This document shows, piece after piece, positions 24,101 to 39,100 of a DNA stretch of 64,000 bases. Position numbers and translations under genes: made by a program. The notes beneath the pieces are model-generated. The model was not told the DNA's origin. It made no database searches and saw nothing but the letters and a program-made list of their open reading frames with translations. Source of the DNA: Anseranas semipalmata (lineage: Eukaryota; Chordata; Aves; Anseriformes; Anseranatidae); the NCBI GenBank assembly GCA_013399115.1, contig VXAA01000167.1, positions 133,075 to 197,074 on the forward strand. The letters are read 5' to 3'. The stretch's first letter is position 1. Every line of letters starts with the position of its first letter.

Positions 24101-27100
24101 ATCTTATTCAATTCCTAGTCATGCTAGAAAAAGTTAGACATTTTAAAGGAGTTTTTTCCATTATCCAATTTAGGCATGGAAGTAAGGAAACAGGTTTCCC
24201 TAGGTTCATAATAGAGCTGTTAGAGAATGGGAGGCTCTTCAGAAGGGCAATTCCAAGAAGATGAACAGGTTGTGTGCAATGGATGTAGAAAGAGTATAAA
24301 GGAATCATCTGGCTAATTTGAATGTCTGAAGTTGTGTGGACTCTTGTACACAAGTCCCTCTTACCTTCACACACAAATTATTTTATTAAAGGTTTGTTTT
24401 CATCCTGATGCAATTGATGTGAAATGTAAATAGACTATTAACAATTTTAACAGTAACACTTTGTAAATATTTTCTGTTGATACTAGGCTTTCACAAGTGG
24501 TCTGAGAAAGTATCTTCAATATTACCGAGCCTGCGTTTTGTCAACACCTCCTACTTTAAGTCTTCTAACAATCAGCTTTCTCTTCAGAAAATTGGGTCGT
24601 CAGTTGAGGTAAGAGAATAACATTAAATATTTAAGTTTTTCGTGGAAGAAAAAATGCGATCTATTTTTTCTTGTACACTGTAAGAGACGATATTAGACAG
24701 ACATTCTTACATAGTCTCTCAGTATTTTTCCTACATTTTCACAGAACGATTTCTTTATATCCCAGAATGTTCTAGGTCATGTAAGGTCTTACATTCAATT
24801 TCTTTGTTATCCCTGTTATCATTCAGATGATACCATAGGATTGTTGTATGATATTCAACTTTAGCAAAGTTCACATCACTGTGATCTCAGAGACTTCTGA
24901 TTGAATTTCTTACATATGCTTTAATATTGTTTTTTTAGATATTTAGCCGAACTTTGTGGCATAGGAACAACAACACTGGGGATCAGTGGCGGAGCTGGTG
25001 CTTCATTTCCTACGGTGATAATTGATTTGAAGTTTTTATGTTTCATTTCGGTTACAGTGACAATATTTTTCAAAAATAAGTAGTATTTTACATAAAATAT
25101 TCAGTCTCTGTGCTACCAAAGATAGGACCTTGGACCTGTAGTTAGAATGTTGTGGTCTTGTCTCTGGATATTTAAAAAATTGGAATTTTGTCCTGTATTG
25201 TCAATTTCTGAAATAAACAAAGGACCCAACATAAGCCTTAGAGTGCATTTCATTTCATCCTAAAGGAGATGTTTGTAGCAAGTCAAATTAATCCAACTCC
25301 ATAGTCACTGGAGAGAAACAGGTATGTTTAAAGTCACAATAAGTTAACTAGCTCAGATAAAGTGATCTTAACTTTAAACTTAAGCAAATATCTAAAGTAA
25401 GATGAATCCTACCTTCTCTGTCTAGTGAAACAGATCTAAAGATCTGTATTCATTAATCTTTTGCTATTAAAGTTGTAGTGGAATTTGTCATCTAATATTG
25501 GAATATTTTCTAGGGTGTGAAATTGCTTTCATATCTGTACAAAGAGGCTCTCAACAACTGTAGCAATGAGCATTATCCAGTTCTTCTGTCTTTGTTAAAG
25601 ACGAGTTGTGAGCCATACACAAGGTACGTCCATACTCTTCTCTGCATAAATGTGTTTAAGAGCAATTTTGAATTAGCAATATGGTGAGTAACTCTGCTAA
25701 TTGTTAACAACTTTGCTAACTGCTTACAATTGCTTTTAACATTTTCAGACAAAATATAAGATATGACTGTATCTGCAAAATGCATATTCAGATCCATTCA
25801 TTTTGCTGAATGCTTCTTTCCCTCTCTTTTCCAGCTCAGTAACAATATATAGGTTTTATGTAAAATCCTGAAACTTGCAAATCACACATTTCTCTTGGTG
25901 TCTGCAAACTAGTAAAGTCTGTGCTTATTTCCACTGTGTTTATGGGCTTTTCAGTAAGCAAAAATAATAATAGTAATAATAATAATAATAAAGTGGTTTT
26001 CATTAGGTAGATATAACTAACTAACAATAGGAAGTAGAATTCCTTGGATTGGCACAGTTTTGTTAAGCACTGCACATCAATTTAGAAATCATTAGTTTAT
26101 ATACTTCTGAAGAGACACTAGTGAATAATTTTTTTTTAAATAGCTATTTACAGGGATTACAGCTATAGTCCATCATCAGTTTACAGTGATAATAGATGCA
26201 ATGATACTAAAAAGAGAAAAACAAAATCTCAAAATGTTCTAAACTGAAGATTCCTTCCATAGCCATTCTTCTTGGTTTTTCTTCCTTTTACTTAAAATGT
26301 TCTTCAGAGAAATTTAATTCCAGATTTTCTCAATTTACCAGAAGACTCATTGAAACTATCTTCACAGCTCTTGTCCTGCAATTTATAGCATGTAGTCAGG
26401 TTTCTGAAATACCAAGGGCGGGATGTCATGGCATCGCTAGGAACCTAAAAAATATGAAATTACATGTACTAATAACTAGTTATTTACAGTACTGACTCCT
26501 AAATCTGTTGCAGATCTTTATCAAAACATCAATCATATCATGTCAGGACTGCCATGGAAGGAGGCATCCATCCTCTGAAGAAAGCATTATCCCACTCATT
26601 TATCAACCTGAAAGAAATTAACTGATAGAAGTTGTTGCTCCAATAGATAATAGAAACATCAGTTCTAAACATAAAAAGTTCTTAACTTTTTACTTACAAC
26701 CTTCAAATTGAACTGTGGTTCCTACACTAAAGGTTTCTTGTTTGTTTCTGACAAACTGACCCAACTTCTAGAAATGGTGTTAATATAGGAACTATTAAGA
26801 AAAGAGAAGATTAGTTTCAAGGTGCTCTGAACATTTTTGTCTATAGATTCAGATAATTGCATTTTTTATTTCTTTAAAAGCTTGGTATTGCACAGAGGAA
26901 ATATGAAAAAGCAAGAATAAATATTCCAAAATAGGGGTTCTCATTATTGCGCGTATATTAGAAGTGTCTCTAGGTCCAAAGAAAAAGTGCTTGGTATTGT
27001 ATCTTTGTTTTATACCCTTTCAGTTTCTTCCCACCACATCTCTTTAAAATCAGTCTTTCCCGCTTATCTCTCTCTACTCTTTTGATGTGACTAAAATGTG

Positions 27101-30100
27101 TGTCACTGATGTAACTGGAGCTTTTTAATATATACTTTTAATTTATATACAGAAGTAAAAAGATTGTTTTAACTATGGCAGTGTTCTTTGATCTTAACTA
27201 ATGATCAGTGAAATATTCTATATAAAGTCGGTTTCTTTAAAGAAAAATGTAGACACACAGTCCTGTATATATCTTTAAATATCAATGTGACAGCACTTAA
27301 TTGCTTGTTTTTATCCTCCCTATAGCTTGTGTGCTTTGATGTTTTAAAGAATATGCTTATTATTTGGTTGTGATAAAGATGAGAAGGCAAGCAGATTGAT
27401 TTTCGATATTGTTTAATTATATTTCTTTTAGATTTATCTATGATTGGGTATACAGTGGTGTATTCAGAGACGTTTATGGAGAATTTATGATCCAGGTGAA
27501 TGAGGATTATCTTTGTTTCAGAGGTATAGTGTGCATACAGAACATTTCTCATTTACACATTTTTTGCTGTTAATTAGATAATTAAAAATATATGCTTTTT
27601 TTTTCTTGGTATGCAGATAAACATTACTGGACTCATGGTTATGTCTTGATTTCAAAAGAAGTAGAAGATTGTGTTCCGGTATTTCTTAAACATATCGCTA
27701 ATGATGTATATATATGTGGGAAAACAATAAACTTGCTGAAATTGTGTTGTCCTAGGGTAAGTATTGGTTTGGATCTTCCCTATTATATTGAAAAAATCAC
27801 ATCTCTTTAAGAGTGCGTTTATGTTTTTAGCAAGGTTACACCTTTATTGGTAACTGGTATTGTATAAGCAGAAGATTGATTCATGAAAGTCAATTATTTG
27901 ATCTCAGATATTTGTGAGCTGATTATCTACTCTACATGCTAATATCTAAACTGCAGAGATACACATTTTTAACAGCATTAAATTTATCATATACAATACA
28001 CAAGCTAGATTTCTTATTTTTCTTTGTATTGAAAGCAGGAATGATGTAGGCTTCCAAGCAAGCGCCTTCCATTTTTCACTCAAGATACCTTAGTTACTAG
28101 GTCCGGACTCAGTTCTGCATAGCTCTTGTATTTCAGCTGTACCACTGTCTTTCCAAGGAGGGCTTAAGTAGTTCTGTTTATTCGTATTTTGCAGGACAAG
28201 TGTTGTCCTTGGTAAGAAGAACACGTTAAACTACTTTGTGTCTTTGTTTTTTTCTGTGCATGTCCAACAGTGAAACAACCAGAGAGGTGTCTGAAGCCTG
28301 TAGTCATTCTGTCCCAAGTAAAAAGTGTTCTCTTTCTTTTTAAGGTCAGAGCATCCCAGTCTTGTCAGAGCTGTGCAGCTCAATGTTAGATATCAGTCAT
28401 AAGCCTAATATCTCAAGTGAGATGACCCTCTGCTAGTTCTCCTAAATCTGCTCTGTTAAGAATTTTCAAACGATGACTCAGGTGTGCCAATAGTACTGGA
28501 CTTTTTATAAAACTGTCAGCCATCATTTCCATCATAAGTGGCAGCTTTGTCGGTCACTTACACAGTATTTTGATCGATCATTCCCCCAGGATGTGGGGAA
28601 CCCAGGTTCAGTCATCTTCCATCTGTGTGAAGAATGCCGGTCATATTTCATCCCTTCCCATGATAATGCCCCGAACAGTTGGCATTTTCCTTTCGCTTAG
28701 GCTAACATTGGGCATCCTACCTTCTGGTCTGTACCAATAGATTGGGGAATCCAGTGCGAGCATGCTTGCACACTATTTTTTAAAGTTTATCAATCTGTTT
28801 TCTTCACTGAGTAGAAACACTTCAGAGATTCGGGGAGGGTAAGGTGGAGCAGAAAGACTTATGATACTTAGCTTAGAGAATAGGTACTCTGATGTGCACT
28901 GATGATACTTTTAAGAGTCGTGTCTTGTATAGAGCTCACTCCTGTAGATGTGTGTTGGTTACATTCCAGACAGTCCCTATTAGGTGGGGATCTGTGGGGA
29001 TTATAGGTGAACAAAACCTAACTTGATATGAGAGATGCATTCAGTGCTATGTTGCTCAGACTTGTTTGATCTGGACATTCAGAAAAGCAAAATTGTAGGC
29101 ATTTGGAACATAACTAGTATAAATGTATGCATGAGAGTTTAGATTCCTGTGCAATTCAGTGGGAAAGAAGGGACCTGTAATACAAACTCTGGGCCATTAT
29201 ACCTCTGTCTCCTACTTTGAATTATACAAATACTAAAAGGGATATTATTATTAGAAATGTGTATCTTATGTGGAAGGTTGTTTCAGTATCTTGAAGCCTT
29301 GTTAAGTTTAAAAAAAATTGGTAATGTGAGTTCATAATCTAACATATTACAATTTAAAAAATGTAGTTAAAAGTAAATTTCTCTTTATTTTCAGCATTAT
29401 ATATGTTGGTCAGATATACCTGTTCCCCGGATTTCAGTTATTTTTTCACTTGAGGAGCTGAAAGAAATAGAAAGAGATTGTGCAGTGTACGTAGGTCGAA
29501 TGGAAAGAATTGCCCGATACAGTTCTATAAGCAAGGAGGAAAAGGTAAATGAATGAAAGAATGAAGACCTTATTGTTGGGATTTCTTTTCTTGAATACTC
29601 ATTCTTCATTTTATGTTGTAACTTTGAAAGAATTTGTATTCATGGTCAGAATTTTCTCATTGGCCAATTGCTGTTTGAACTGTTAGAGCAGCAAATAAAC
29701 TTTTAATACAACTTATAAAACATTAGGCAGTGTGCTGTTATTTGTCAGCATTTTCATATTTTAAAGGGGGTATGGACTTCCATCTTAGTTCTTTGCAGAT
29801 TTGCATTGCTGCTGAAAAGCATTGAAAAGATAGATTCTAATTTAACAAATGCAGTAAGCTAATTACTATTCAGATAATACTCTTTTTATATTTTGCATGG
29901 CTAATCGTTTTGTCAGAACGGTTTTAATTCTGTCTTTCATATTGCATCAGTGTAGTAAGTATATTGGACTAATTTGGTTTGATGTAAGTTCCAGAGGATA
30001 AATAAGCATTCAATAATAATTTTAACTGCTTGTGTACTTTCCATTTAATTAATTGCTTTATTCATATTTGTGTACTGTAATCATGGATTAATAACCGTTT

Positions 30101-33100
30101 TAAAGTGTGCATCTGTCTTTGCAACAGTGTATTTTCAAGTCCAAAATAATAGAAATATTTCCACCAGTTTTTTTTTTATTATTATTATTTTTATTTTTTA
30201 GGATTTGCGCATGGAAATAGCCAAACAAGAGTTAATTGTTCACGCTCGAGAGAGTGCTAGCAAAGTACTAAAGGCCATTAATGGTAAGTTGTGATGCAGT
30301 TTCATGTGTTCATGTGTTCTAGTGGGTTTGCTAATGTAAAATAACAGTATCTTTATTGTAATACAGATCGACAAATATCAGAACGAATGGCTTTGGATGC
30401 AAAGAAACGCGAACAGTTTCAGAAGTTGAAAGAGCAATTTGCAAAAGACCAAGAGGTATTTCTGTGTGTATTTCTAAAAGCTAAGTGAATTTCTTAGACA
30501 AATAACTGAAAGGTTATTTTGATTTATTGTATTGAAGTTGAATGGATAGCTCATGAGGTGCAAATAAGAACTTTTTGCTGATGTGTACATCACAGCTGGT
30601 ATTGAGAGTGGCTTTTAAAGGTTTTAAATATTTATGCAGCGTCGCCTTGCAATAAAGCAAGAGGAGATTGATGATGATTTCAGCTATGCCCGTGAGCTCA
30701 GAGAGAGAGAAAGAAGACTGAAAGCTTTAGAAGAGGAACTGGAAAAAAAGGCAAGGTAAGTGTATCTGACTAGTCTCCCAAAGCTTAGATACTCCGAAAA
30801 CAGCATAAAGACCTCAGGAAAAAGTATTTTATTTTGCAATTTATGGCATTAGCAGTTCCCAGACATTGCTTTACAAATGTAATGTTTGCAATTAAAAGAT
30901 AGATGTAAGGATATTTTGTGATCTATGAGCAAGTTTATGATTTAGGGTTGTTTAGCAGTTCAAATACCTAGTCTGGGTTTTGTTATGAGATTGAGTAAAA
31001 ATGTTAACTACATCTGAGAATTGAAAGCTGAGCCCACAGCAAAAATGGTCACGTGTATGTCAGAGCAGAAGTAAAAAGCAGACAGAGGAATGTACTTTGC
31101 TAATTAATTTTTTGTTTTGCTTTTGTTATGCATCTAGTTGTATTTCATTTTATTCTGTTACATCCAAAAATACTTACAAAAATGAGTGACATACTAGCAT
31201 AGTTATAGGAACACATATTGACGAAGAACACAGTCCTGTTTTCTCCACTTGTTACTTCTCTGTAAATGAAGCCTCTGGTTTTTAATGTAAAACATTTACT
31301 TCTTAGTTCTGAAGTGCAAAAAGGTCTTATTCTTCAGAAGGGAGGAGGAAAATTAGTATGTGAAAATCTGTAACTTAACTTTATTTTTACTTTCCTTTAG
31401 GCAAGAATTAATTGACCATTATAGCAAACTTTCTGATGATGCAGCCCGTAGGGAACAAAGAGCTTTATGGAAAATCCAGCGGCACAAGTTGGAAACAGCC
31501 CGTCTTAAGTTTCTATTGGAAGATCAAAAACGCATCGAGGTATCTTCTGAAAAGATTTTAAAAAATGTTCTTTAGAAAATTTAGTACTTGGTACATTGTA
31601 AGACTTCGTGTTTTGTTATTTTTACTTACAGGAAATGCTTGAAAAACTTCCAGATGGAAACTACAGGAGAAGATTAGATATTATTCCTTATAAACAGTGC
31701 CAGTTGGCTTTAGATAGAAACGCTGTTGTGGAAGATCCACATTCACAAGTGAGTTTATTTGCTTACATAAACTCCAGGTAGGTGTTCCAAGTTTCCCTCA
31801 GGGGAATTCATTTCATAGTTCAGTTCAGTAAATAGAAGGTTCACTGTAGCAGCAGGGTGAGTAGTTACCACAGTATTTGTAATACATCTGAAAAATTGGA
31901 AAATTTAAAATCTTACATGTAATAAAGTGATACCCTAATAAGTAGTTTGATTATGTGATTAGCCAGACAGTGAAATAATTATTTCTTTTTTAGGTGTCAT
32001 CTGTGAAACCTCTGCATTCTAATGAGCGAGTTGGCAGAAAGGAATCTGAGCCTGGACTGAAATATGTTACTTCTGCTGACAAAGCATTGGCCATGCCGCA
32101 GCTGACAAATAATAATGCTGGTCAGCATTTTCAGCCAAAAGCTGCAGGGTCTGAAAGCAATCTCCAAAGTTCAGAGCAAGCATGCAGCTCTCTATACAGT
32201 GCTGATTCCTCACCTGAATCCAATGTGAATATAGAAGATTTCTTATCAAAACCACAAGATGAGCAGCCTGTTGCTGTTAGCTTACAAGCATCTTTGCTAG
32301 ATGAAGCATTTCGAAATATTAACTCAGATCTGTCTGAGACTTCTCAAATAAATGAAAATCAGCCTGTCCTGAGAGGAGCACTGGAAGGGGAAGGCAATCA
32401 GCAAAACGAGTATGATTTTAATACAGTTCTCAGATCATCTGCTGCTTGGCAGGGACACATTAGAGTTGGAGAAAATGTATTTGATGTGGAGCATAGAAGG
32501 CCCCGGTGGAATATTCATGGACATGCATCTGATGCCAACATTAGAGTGGGAGAATATGTGCCTCATGTGGACACTTACCAGCCCCGTTCAAATCCTTACG
32601 GGCATTCTTCTGACTCCCATCTAAAAATCAGCAGCTATACTTCTGAAGTTGAATCTACCCGCCCCCGATGGAATATTCATGGGCATGTTTCTGAAGCTCA
32701 TATTAAAATTGGGGAATATGCTTCAGAGGTAGAGCCCTCAAGACCTAGGTGGAGCATTCATGGACATGCTTCGGAAGCCAATATTAAGATTGGCGAGTAT
32801 GTGTCAAATGTAGCTCCTACAAGGCCTCGGTGGAGCATCCATGGTCATGCATCCGATGCCAATATTAAGATTGGTGAAAATGTGTCAGAGGTTGTCTCAG
32901 CTAGACCTCGTTGGAACATCCATGGGCACGCCTCACAGTCGCACATCAAAATTGGAGAACTAGTTTCAGATACGGAGCCTTTGAAATCTCGTTGGAGCCC
33001 ATTCGGTCATGCATCCCAGTCAAGCATCCAAATAGGGAAGTGGGCTCCATCTACAGAAAATGATCCAATACCTCATCGTAAAACCATTTCTGGCCCTTCA

Positions 33101-36100
33101 TCTGACTCCACAGTTCAGATCCTTCTCTACAATGAAGAATTATCTCCTGCGGAAGGGAGTAGAAAGGAAGGAAAAACGCCACAAGCTAAGGAAAAGATTT
33201 CACCACAGTCGCAGTTGTCTGACAGTGGTCCAGTCTTTCCTGACACTAATACTAAAGGTGACAAAAAAGAATGTACACTGGAAGAGAAACAGGAAGGTAA
33301 AATAAAAATAAGTTTATTCAGTCAGCATTTGTTTAAGAGGTCTTGAAAGTCCCTGTAAATGTTTATGTTCAAAATGCATACTTACTTCTTAATTCCTTGT
33401 ATATGTTTTTAGATGCTATTAGAATCCAGAGGCAAGAATTTAACTTAGTCTTGTCTCCTATATACAAGAAACAGAGAAATTAAAAAAAAAGAGGGGGGGT
33501 GAGGGGTCTGAAACTTTATGAAACAGGGCCTCATGTAATCCTGAGCAGAGACCATGCACAAAACTGCCTGGCTTGGACTATGGGGTGGTTGTTTCTGTGA
33601 CAGTCTGTATCTGTTAGAGAAATTTTGAAGAACTTTGGGGGCAGATCTGAAGTATGAACTAAGTACTATTAGCAGGTCTGAGTAATTGCTGTCTTTCATT
33701 TATTTGTAATTACAGTAATTGCAGATGGAGTCAACAAGGACCCTTCTCCAGATTCCTCACAGAGTTTACAGGTAAGAAACAAACTAGTGGTGCAGAAGAC
33801 TTCCTGTTCCTTCAAGGGATTAAGTGGTCTGGTAGTTAAGGTATTAAAGTCTGTCTTAATTTATTAATCATTGCAATATTGTATTGTTTTTACACATCAA
33901 AGAAGTATAGGTGAGTAAGCTCTCTTATTTTCAAATGGAACAACTAGTCAATTACCTGAAAGAGCACATGAAGCGTGAACAGACAAAACCAGCAGCTCTT
34001 ATAAGAGTAATTTGTCCATTTTTTTTCTTTTAGGCAGAAGAACCCGAAAAAGCAGTTCCACAGGATACTGTGCCTCAAGAAACTGTATTTTCTGAACCTA
34101 GTGCTCCCAAAACGAAGGACGAGGAAGAGGAAGATGCACGGAAGAAAGAACAAGCTTATTTGAAAGCCTTATCGGATCAGTATTGTATTGAAAAATACCA
34201 AGATAGTTATGATTTGATGTGTGAGTAGAAGTCTGGGAATAGTAGATCAAGAGAAAGATGTAGTAAACTTTAGCAAGAAAGCTGAGTGCTGGAAAAAAGT
34301 ATCTGAATTTCCAGCAAATTATCGATATTGTGAACTGCAGGAGCTAGACAATTTGTTTCTAGGCACAAAGATGAGAAATACACGTTGACACGTTATGATT
34401 TTCTAATGTAGAGGGGTTTGTGGAGATTAATAGAAATAGATCATCAAATTGCTTAAATATAATAACTTACAATGTCTATATATTTTTAAATTTAGCAGAA
34501 CTACCAGTTTCCCATCTCTTGCATCATGTGATACCAAGATCATACACTTTTCCTGTGGATCCTACAGTACAGTCAGCAACAGATGAAACGGCTGTACAGC
34601 TGAGTGAGCTCTTATCTCTGCCAGTGCTGATGAAACGTTCTATCACTGCTCCACTTGTGTCTCAGTGAGTACTTGTTAGAAATAGTGAATCCTTATTATA
34701 CTAATTAATATAGTGCTCTTCTATAATAGTTCTTTTTTGAGACTAGAGTTGCACACAGATGTGTTTTCCTCATTTTTCTCTTTGCTTCCAGAAGTGGTCC
34801 AGTGGATGTCCATACTAACTAAAAAGTTCAGATTTACATTATAAATAGTAACATAAACATATATTTTTATGTGTAAATCACAAAATTGAAGGTCTATTTG
34901 AAATAAAAAGGCTTAGAGGGAAGAGTTTGCTCTCAGACTGCTGGATTTTGCAGCAGTGTATTTGATATCACTGGTTTCCTTGTTCTTTTAAACAGGTATA
35001 TTATTTGTAAGGTTTGTGCTTTCTTTGGTAGGTGAAAGATGAGGGGAAAAAAAAGAAAATCTTTTGATTATGGGAAAGCTCATGCATATTGAGCAGGATA
35101 TATTTTATGTTTCTATGGGAACTCCATTGTCTTCAAGGCTGTTTTGGAGTTTAATAGAAGCTGTTCTTGTTACTGTTGGAATACACAGGGAAACCACATT
35201 TGTGTTGGACCACTTTATTAGTATATCTAATGGTATATTAAACAAAAGTTTGTTAATAGGTGAAGGATCAGCTTCTGTCATGAGAACAGCTATTCACAGA
35301 TGTGCTGAAATGCATCGTGTTTTAGAGTCTTCTTTCTTCTAAGTTTGGATTTTCATTTACTAACTCTGAGTATGCTATACTTTAAGTCCAATATAGAAAG
35401 ATCTAATTAACCAGCTTAGTTTTGAACATCCAGATTGGCTACCGGAGGTTTGTGAATACCGATGAATGTTTTCAGCGAAGCAAAGTATGTAAGTCAGAGC
35501 TGTGTGCTGGCAGAATTAGCCTGTCCCTGGTATGCAAGTTACATTATTTAAAGCTAGCTTGAGTACCTGTGCTATACTGCAAACTGTTGTGTAGACCTGC
35601 CCTCACTGTCTAGTGTCAGAGCTTTACTAGGATATTCTCAGGGATGTAATAGTCTTTCTTAATCTGTTTGCATAGGTGACAGAAATAAGACAGAAGACTA
35701 TTGATAAAATGTTGCTACTGGCTCAGCAGCATGTTCTCAAGATCTTTGTGTGTAGCCAGTCTTAAAATAACTTCTGCAATACTGTTCAAAACCCAGTTCT
35801 CTGGAGTGGTAGGTTTTAATTATGGCATATTCTGGATTAAGGTTTTTGAGCATAAGCTTTGTCTCATTCTCTTTTTCTTACGTGAATGTCATCCTGTCTT
35901 GGATATCAAAGTACTGGAGCATTAACCTGATGTAGCCACAGCTGAATGTTAACAGTAAGAAGGAGTTCCTTATAAGAATAATACCTTTTCTGTGTTTTTA
36001 TTCTTAGTGTTTCTCTTGTGAACAAAGCAATAGTTGATTACTACTTCGTGGAACTGAATGTAGAGAAGCATTTTGAAGCACTGAGACATTTTTTATTAAT

Positions 36101-39100
36101 GGAAGACGGGGAGTTTGCTCAGTCACTCAGTGACCTGTTGTTCGAGAAGGTATTTGCTGTGTCTTCTTAACCTTTGTTTTTTGATTGTCTGTTTTAGCTT
36201 GACTCCTCTGGATTAATTTGGATGGAAATAAGGGAATGGTGTGAATTAGAATCCTAGCTTGTGCTGGTTTCCTCTTTGTGCCATGTCAACAAGTTTGGTA
36301 GCAGGGAACTCTGTTAAGCTTGTAAGGACTGAGGCAAAAGAAGGTCTTTGCTCAGAAGTAATCAGAAGGAATGCCCATGCCCAGGAAGTCCCAAGGAAGA
36401 GAGTAATATTTCCTACTGCTAATCCCAGCAATAAAGAGAGTATTTGGCACACTGAGAGTAATAATTTCTCACTTTGACAGATTAGCAGTTATGGAAGGGA
36501 ATTCCACTCTTTCCTGTGAGAACTGCTGCATTATTGTTCTGTCTACTCCCATCTGCCGGCAGCAAAGCTGGAAGAGCCTGTTGCAACTTGCTTGAGATCC
36601 AGTGCAAAGACCTGTGTTGTAAAATACCAACTCTTACCTCAGATATCCTACAGAGCAGAGGGGAGAACATCTGAAGGGAGTGCTGAGCTCTCTGATGAGA
36701 CTGCATTCTTGTGACTTAGCCCTGTGGGAGGCAGCAAGGTAGGAGGGATAGCCTGGGTTAATATATCCGGTTGTCAGTAGAGATCCATGCCTGGAGGATA
36801 ATTAATGAATTTTTCCAAACCATAGGAATGCTTTTGACCTAACTAGGGAAAGCACTCTGGGATTTAGACTCTTTGAATAGCTTAATTTGTATACCTCTGA
36901 GGGTGCTGAGTTGGTGAGATGGGCAGACTGGAGTCAGATAGCTAACGCCAGTCCTCTCCCTGGCTTTCTGCCCCACTGAAGCCTTGAAGGCTGTATTCCC
37001 TGCAACAGGGATGCTTAGCAGCTCCTGAACCACAGCAAACTGCAGTCCAGCATATCAAAAGAAATCAGTGCAGGTATGAGATTACCTTGATGCTTTGGAC
37101 AATAAATAGTTCAGAATTTTCTTCATAAGCTGTTTATGCATCCCTGCTGCAGAAGTAGAAGCTTCCAGTCAGAATGGTGGGGCAAGGCAGGGTAGTCACC
37201 ACTTCACCCTCATGTTTAATGCACCTGTGTTCAAGAGACAACTCTCTTTATTAACATTGTGTAATTAGGATTTCTTTTTCCCATAGCTTGGATCGGGGCA
37301 AACACCTGGTGAATTGCTGAATCCATTGGTTCTTAATTCTATCCTAAATAAAGCGTTGCAGTACAGTCTTCATGGTGACACCCAGCTTGCTTCCAATCTT
37401 TCTTTTGCCCTCAAGTACCTTCCAGAAGTGTTCAAGCCCAATGCGCCTGATGCTCTGAGTTGCTTAGAGCTAAGGTACAAGGTAAGAAAGTGTGTAGAAA
37501 GGTAGTAGTACTGCAGTTATGCCGTGGTTCTTACGTACTGTTATAGACTGAATATGTTCTTAGTAATGGAATACCTTTATGAATGGAGTCAAAAATTGTG
37601 CAATTGAAATTACAGGATTTACCTATCCTGGCCATTGCATTACGTTATTAAAATACATGTATTAATTTATAAATCTCTGAAATACTTGTATGTGAAATAT
37701 TCTAGTAATTTCTAACACAAAAATGCAGTATGATCAGCACTCAGTTATTTCTTTTAGGTTGACTGGCCTCTGAATATTGTCATAACGGAGAGCTGCATGA
37801 ATAAATACAACAAGATCTTCTCCTTTTTGCTCCAGCTGAAGCACATGGTGTGGACTCTCAAGGATGTTTGGTTTCACTTAAAACGCACTGGTAAGTATAA
37901 CAAGTGAACTAGAGAGTATGCTGTTTAAAATGCTTTTAGCACCCTGTGCTAGACATTTGATTATAAACAGGATTTAAAGCAGTCATGTCAAGCTTCAAAA
38001 GTCACAATTTAATAAAGAAATATCCTTGGCATTTTAAACAGGCTCTACTAATAGAAACGTTCATTCCTTTAAAAATTCTGATTTTAGACAGTCTCAGTGA
38101 GTCCTGATGATAATATATTTCTGTTTTTATTTTCAGCTTTAGTGAGCCGTGCATCAAATTCTGTTCAGTTTCGACAGCTCCAGCTGTATAAACATGAAAT
38201 GCAGCATTTTGTGAAAGTTATTCAAGGTTACATTGCTAATCAGATTCTTCATGTTACATGGTGTGAATTTGGAAACAAACTGTCTTCTGTGGGCAACTTG
38301 GAAGAAATTCACAGAACACATGCTGAATACCTCAACAAAGCAATCTTCAGGCAAGCTAGCACACTTAGTTTTACTTCAAATATTTAAGTTAATGGAGCTG
38401 CCAGTCTACCCATCTGTTTGACCTAGCGTATATGTGCAAAACTGACTTCTACCTGACTGTAAAGACTACTAGTTCTTTATTTAAGTAGTCTTTATATATG
38501 AAAATGCCTAGAGTAGAAGTGTTCTTATGAAGGAAAATAAACATGGCACATAACGAGATCCGTACTTTAATGCTTTTCCTCAGCTACCCATCCTCTTATT
38601 CCCTCAGACTCCTTGGAACTGTCTCCAGCTCCTGTTCACTCTGCTGCCATAAGCCTCAAGTCCACCCAGGTTAGACAGCTCTAACCTGAAGACTAAGGGC
38701 ACACTTGCCACAATTCTGTTTTCTCTCACCCCTATCCTTGTCTTAGCCTCTGTAAATGAATGCTGTTTTCATTCTGCATGAGTAGTGTGCACAAGCAATC
38801 CTGGCTCAAGGACTGTAAAATGCTTCCTCTGTACATTTTGTAGGCCTTTAATACATGTGCAGTGTCCAGGACTAGACTATGAAGGAACAAATATGATGTG
38901 ATGCCTCTGTCCAGATTCATGAGCAGTGCGAGAGACATCTGTATTTTAGGAATCTCAAACTTTTAGCTTATGTATATGAGGAAGGAGGGTGGTGGGAATA
39001 AGAGGAGAGCAGCTAGAGTTTATTTGGTTTCTTCTTAAGGAATGATAGTGGGGAGACTGAGAGAAAAAAGATGGTAAAGAACAGACATCATAAACGAGAA

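Noticed and set aside
31540..31631. Possible U12-type intron in TUBGCP6 (donor GTATCTTC)
   Set aside because: The donor only partly fits GTATCCTT, and no TCCTTAAC-like branch site lies near the 3' splice site, so it is treated as an ordinary intron.
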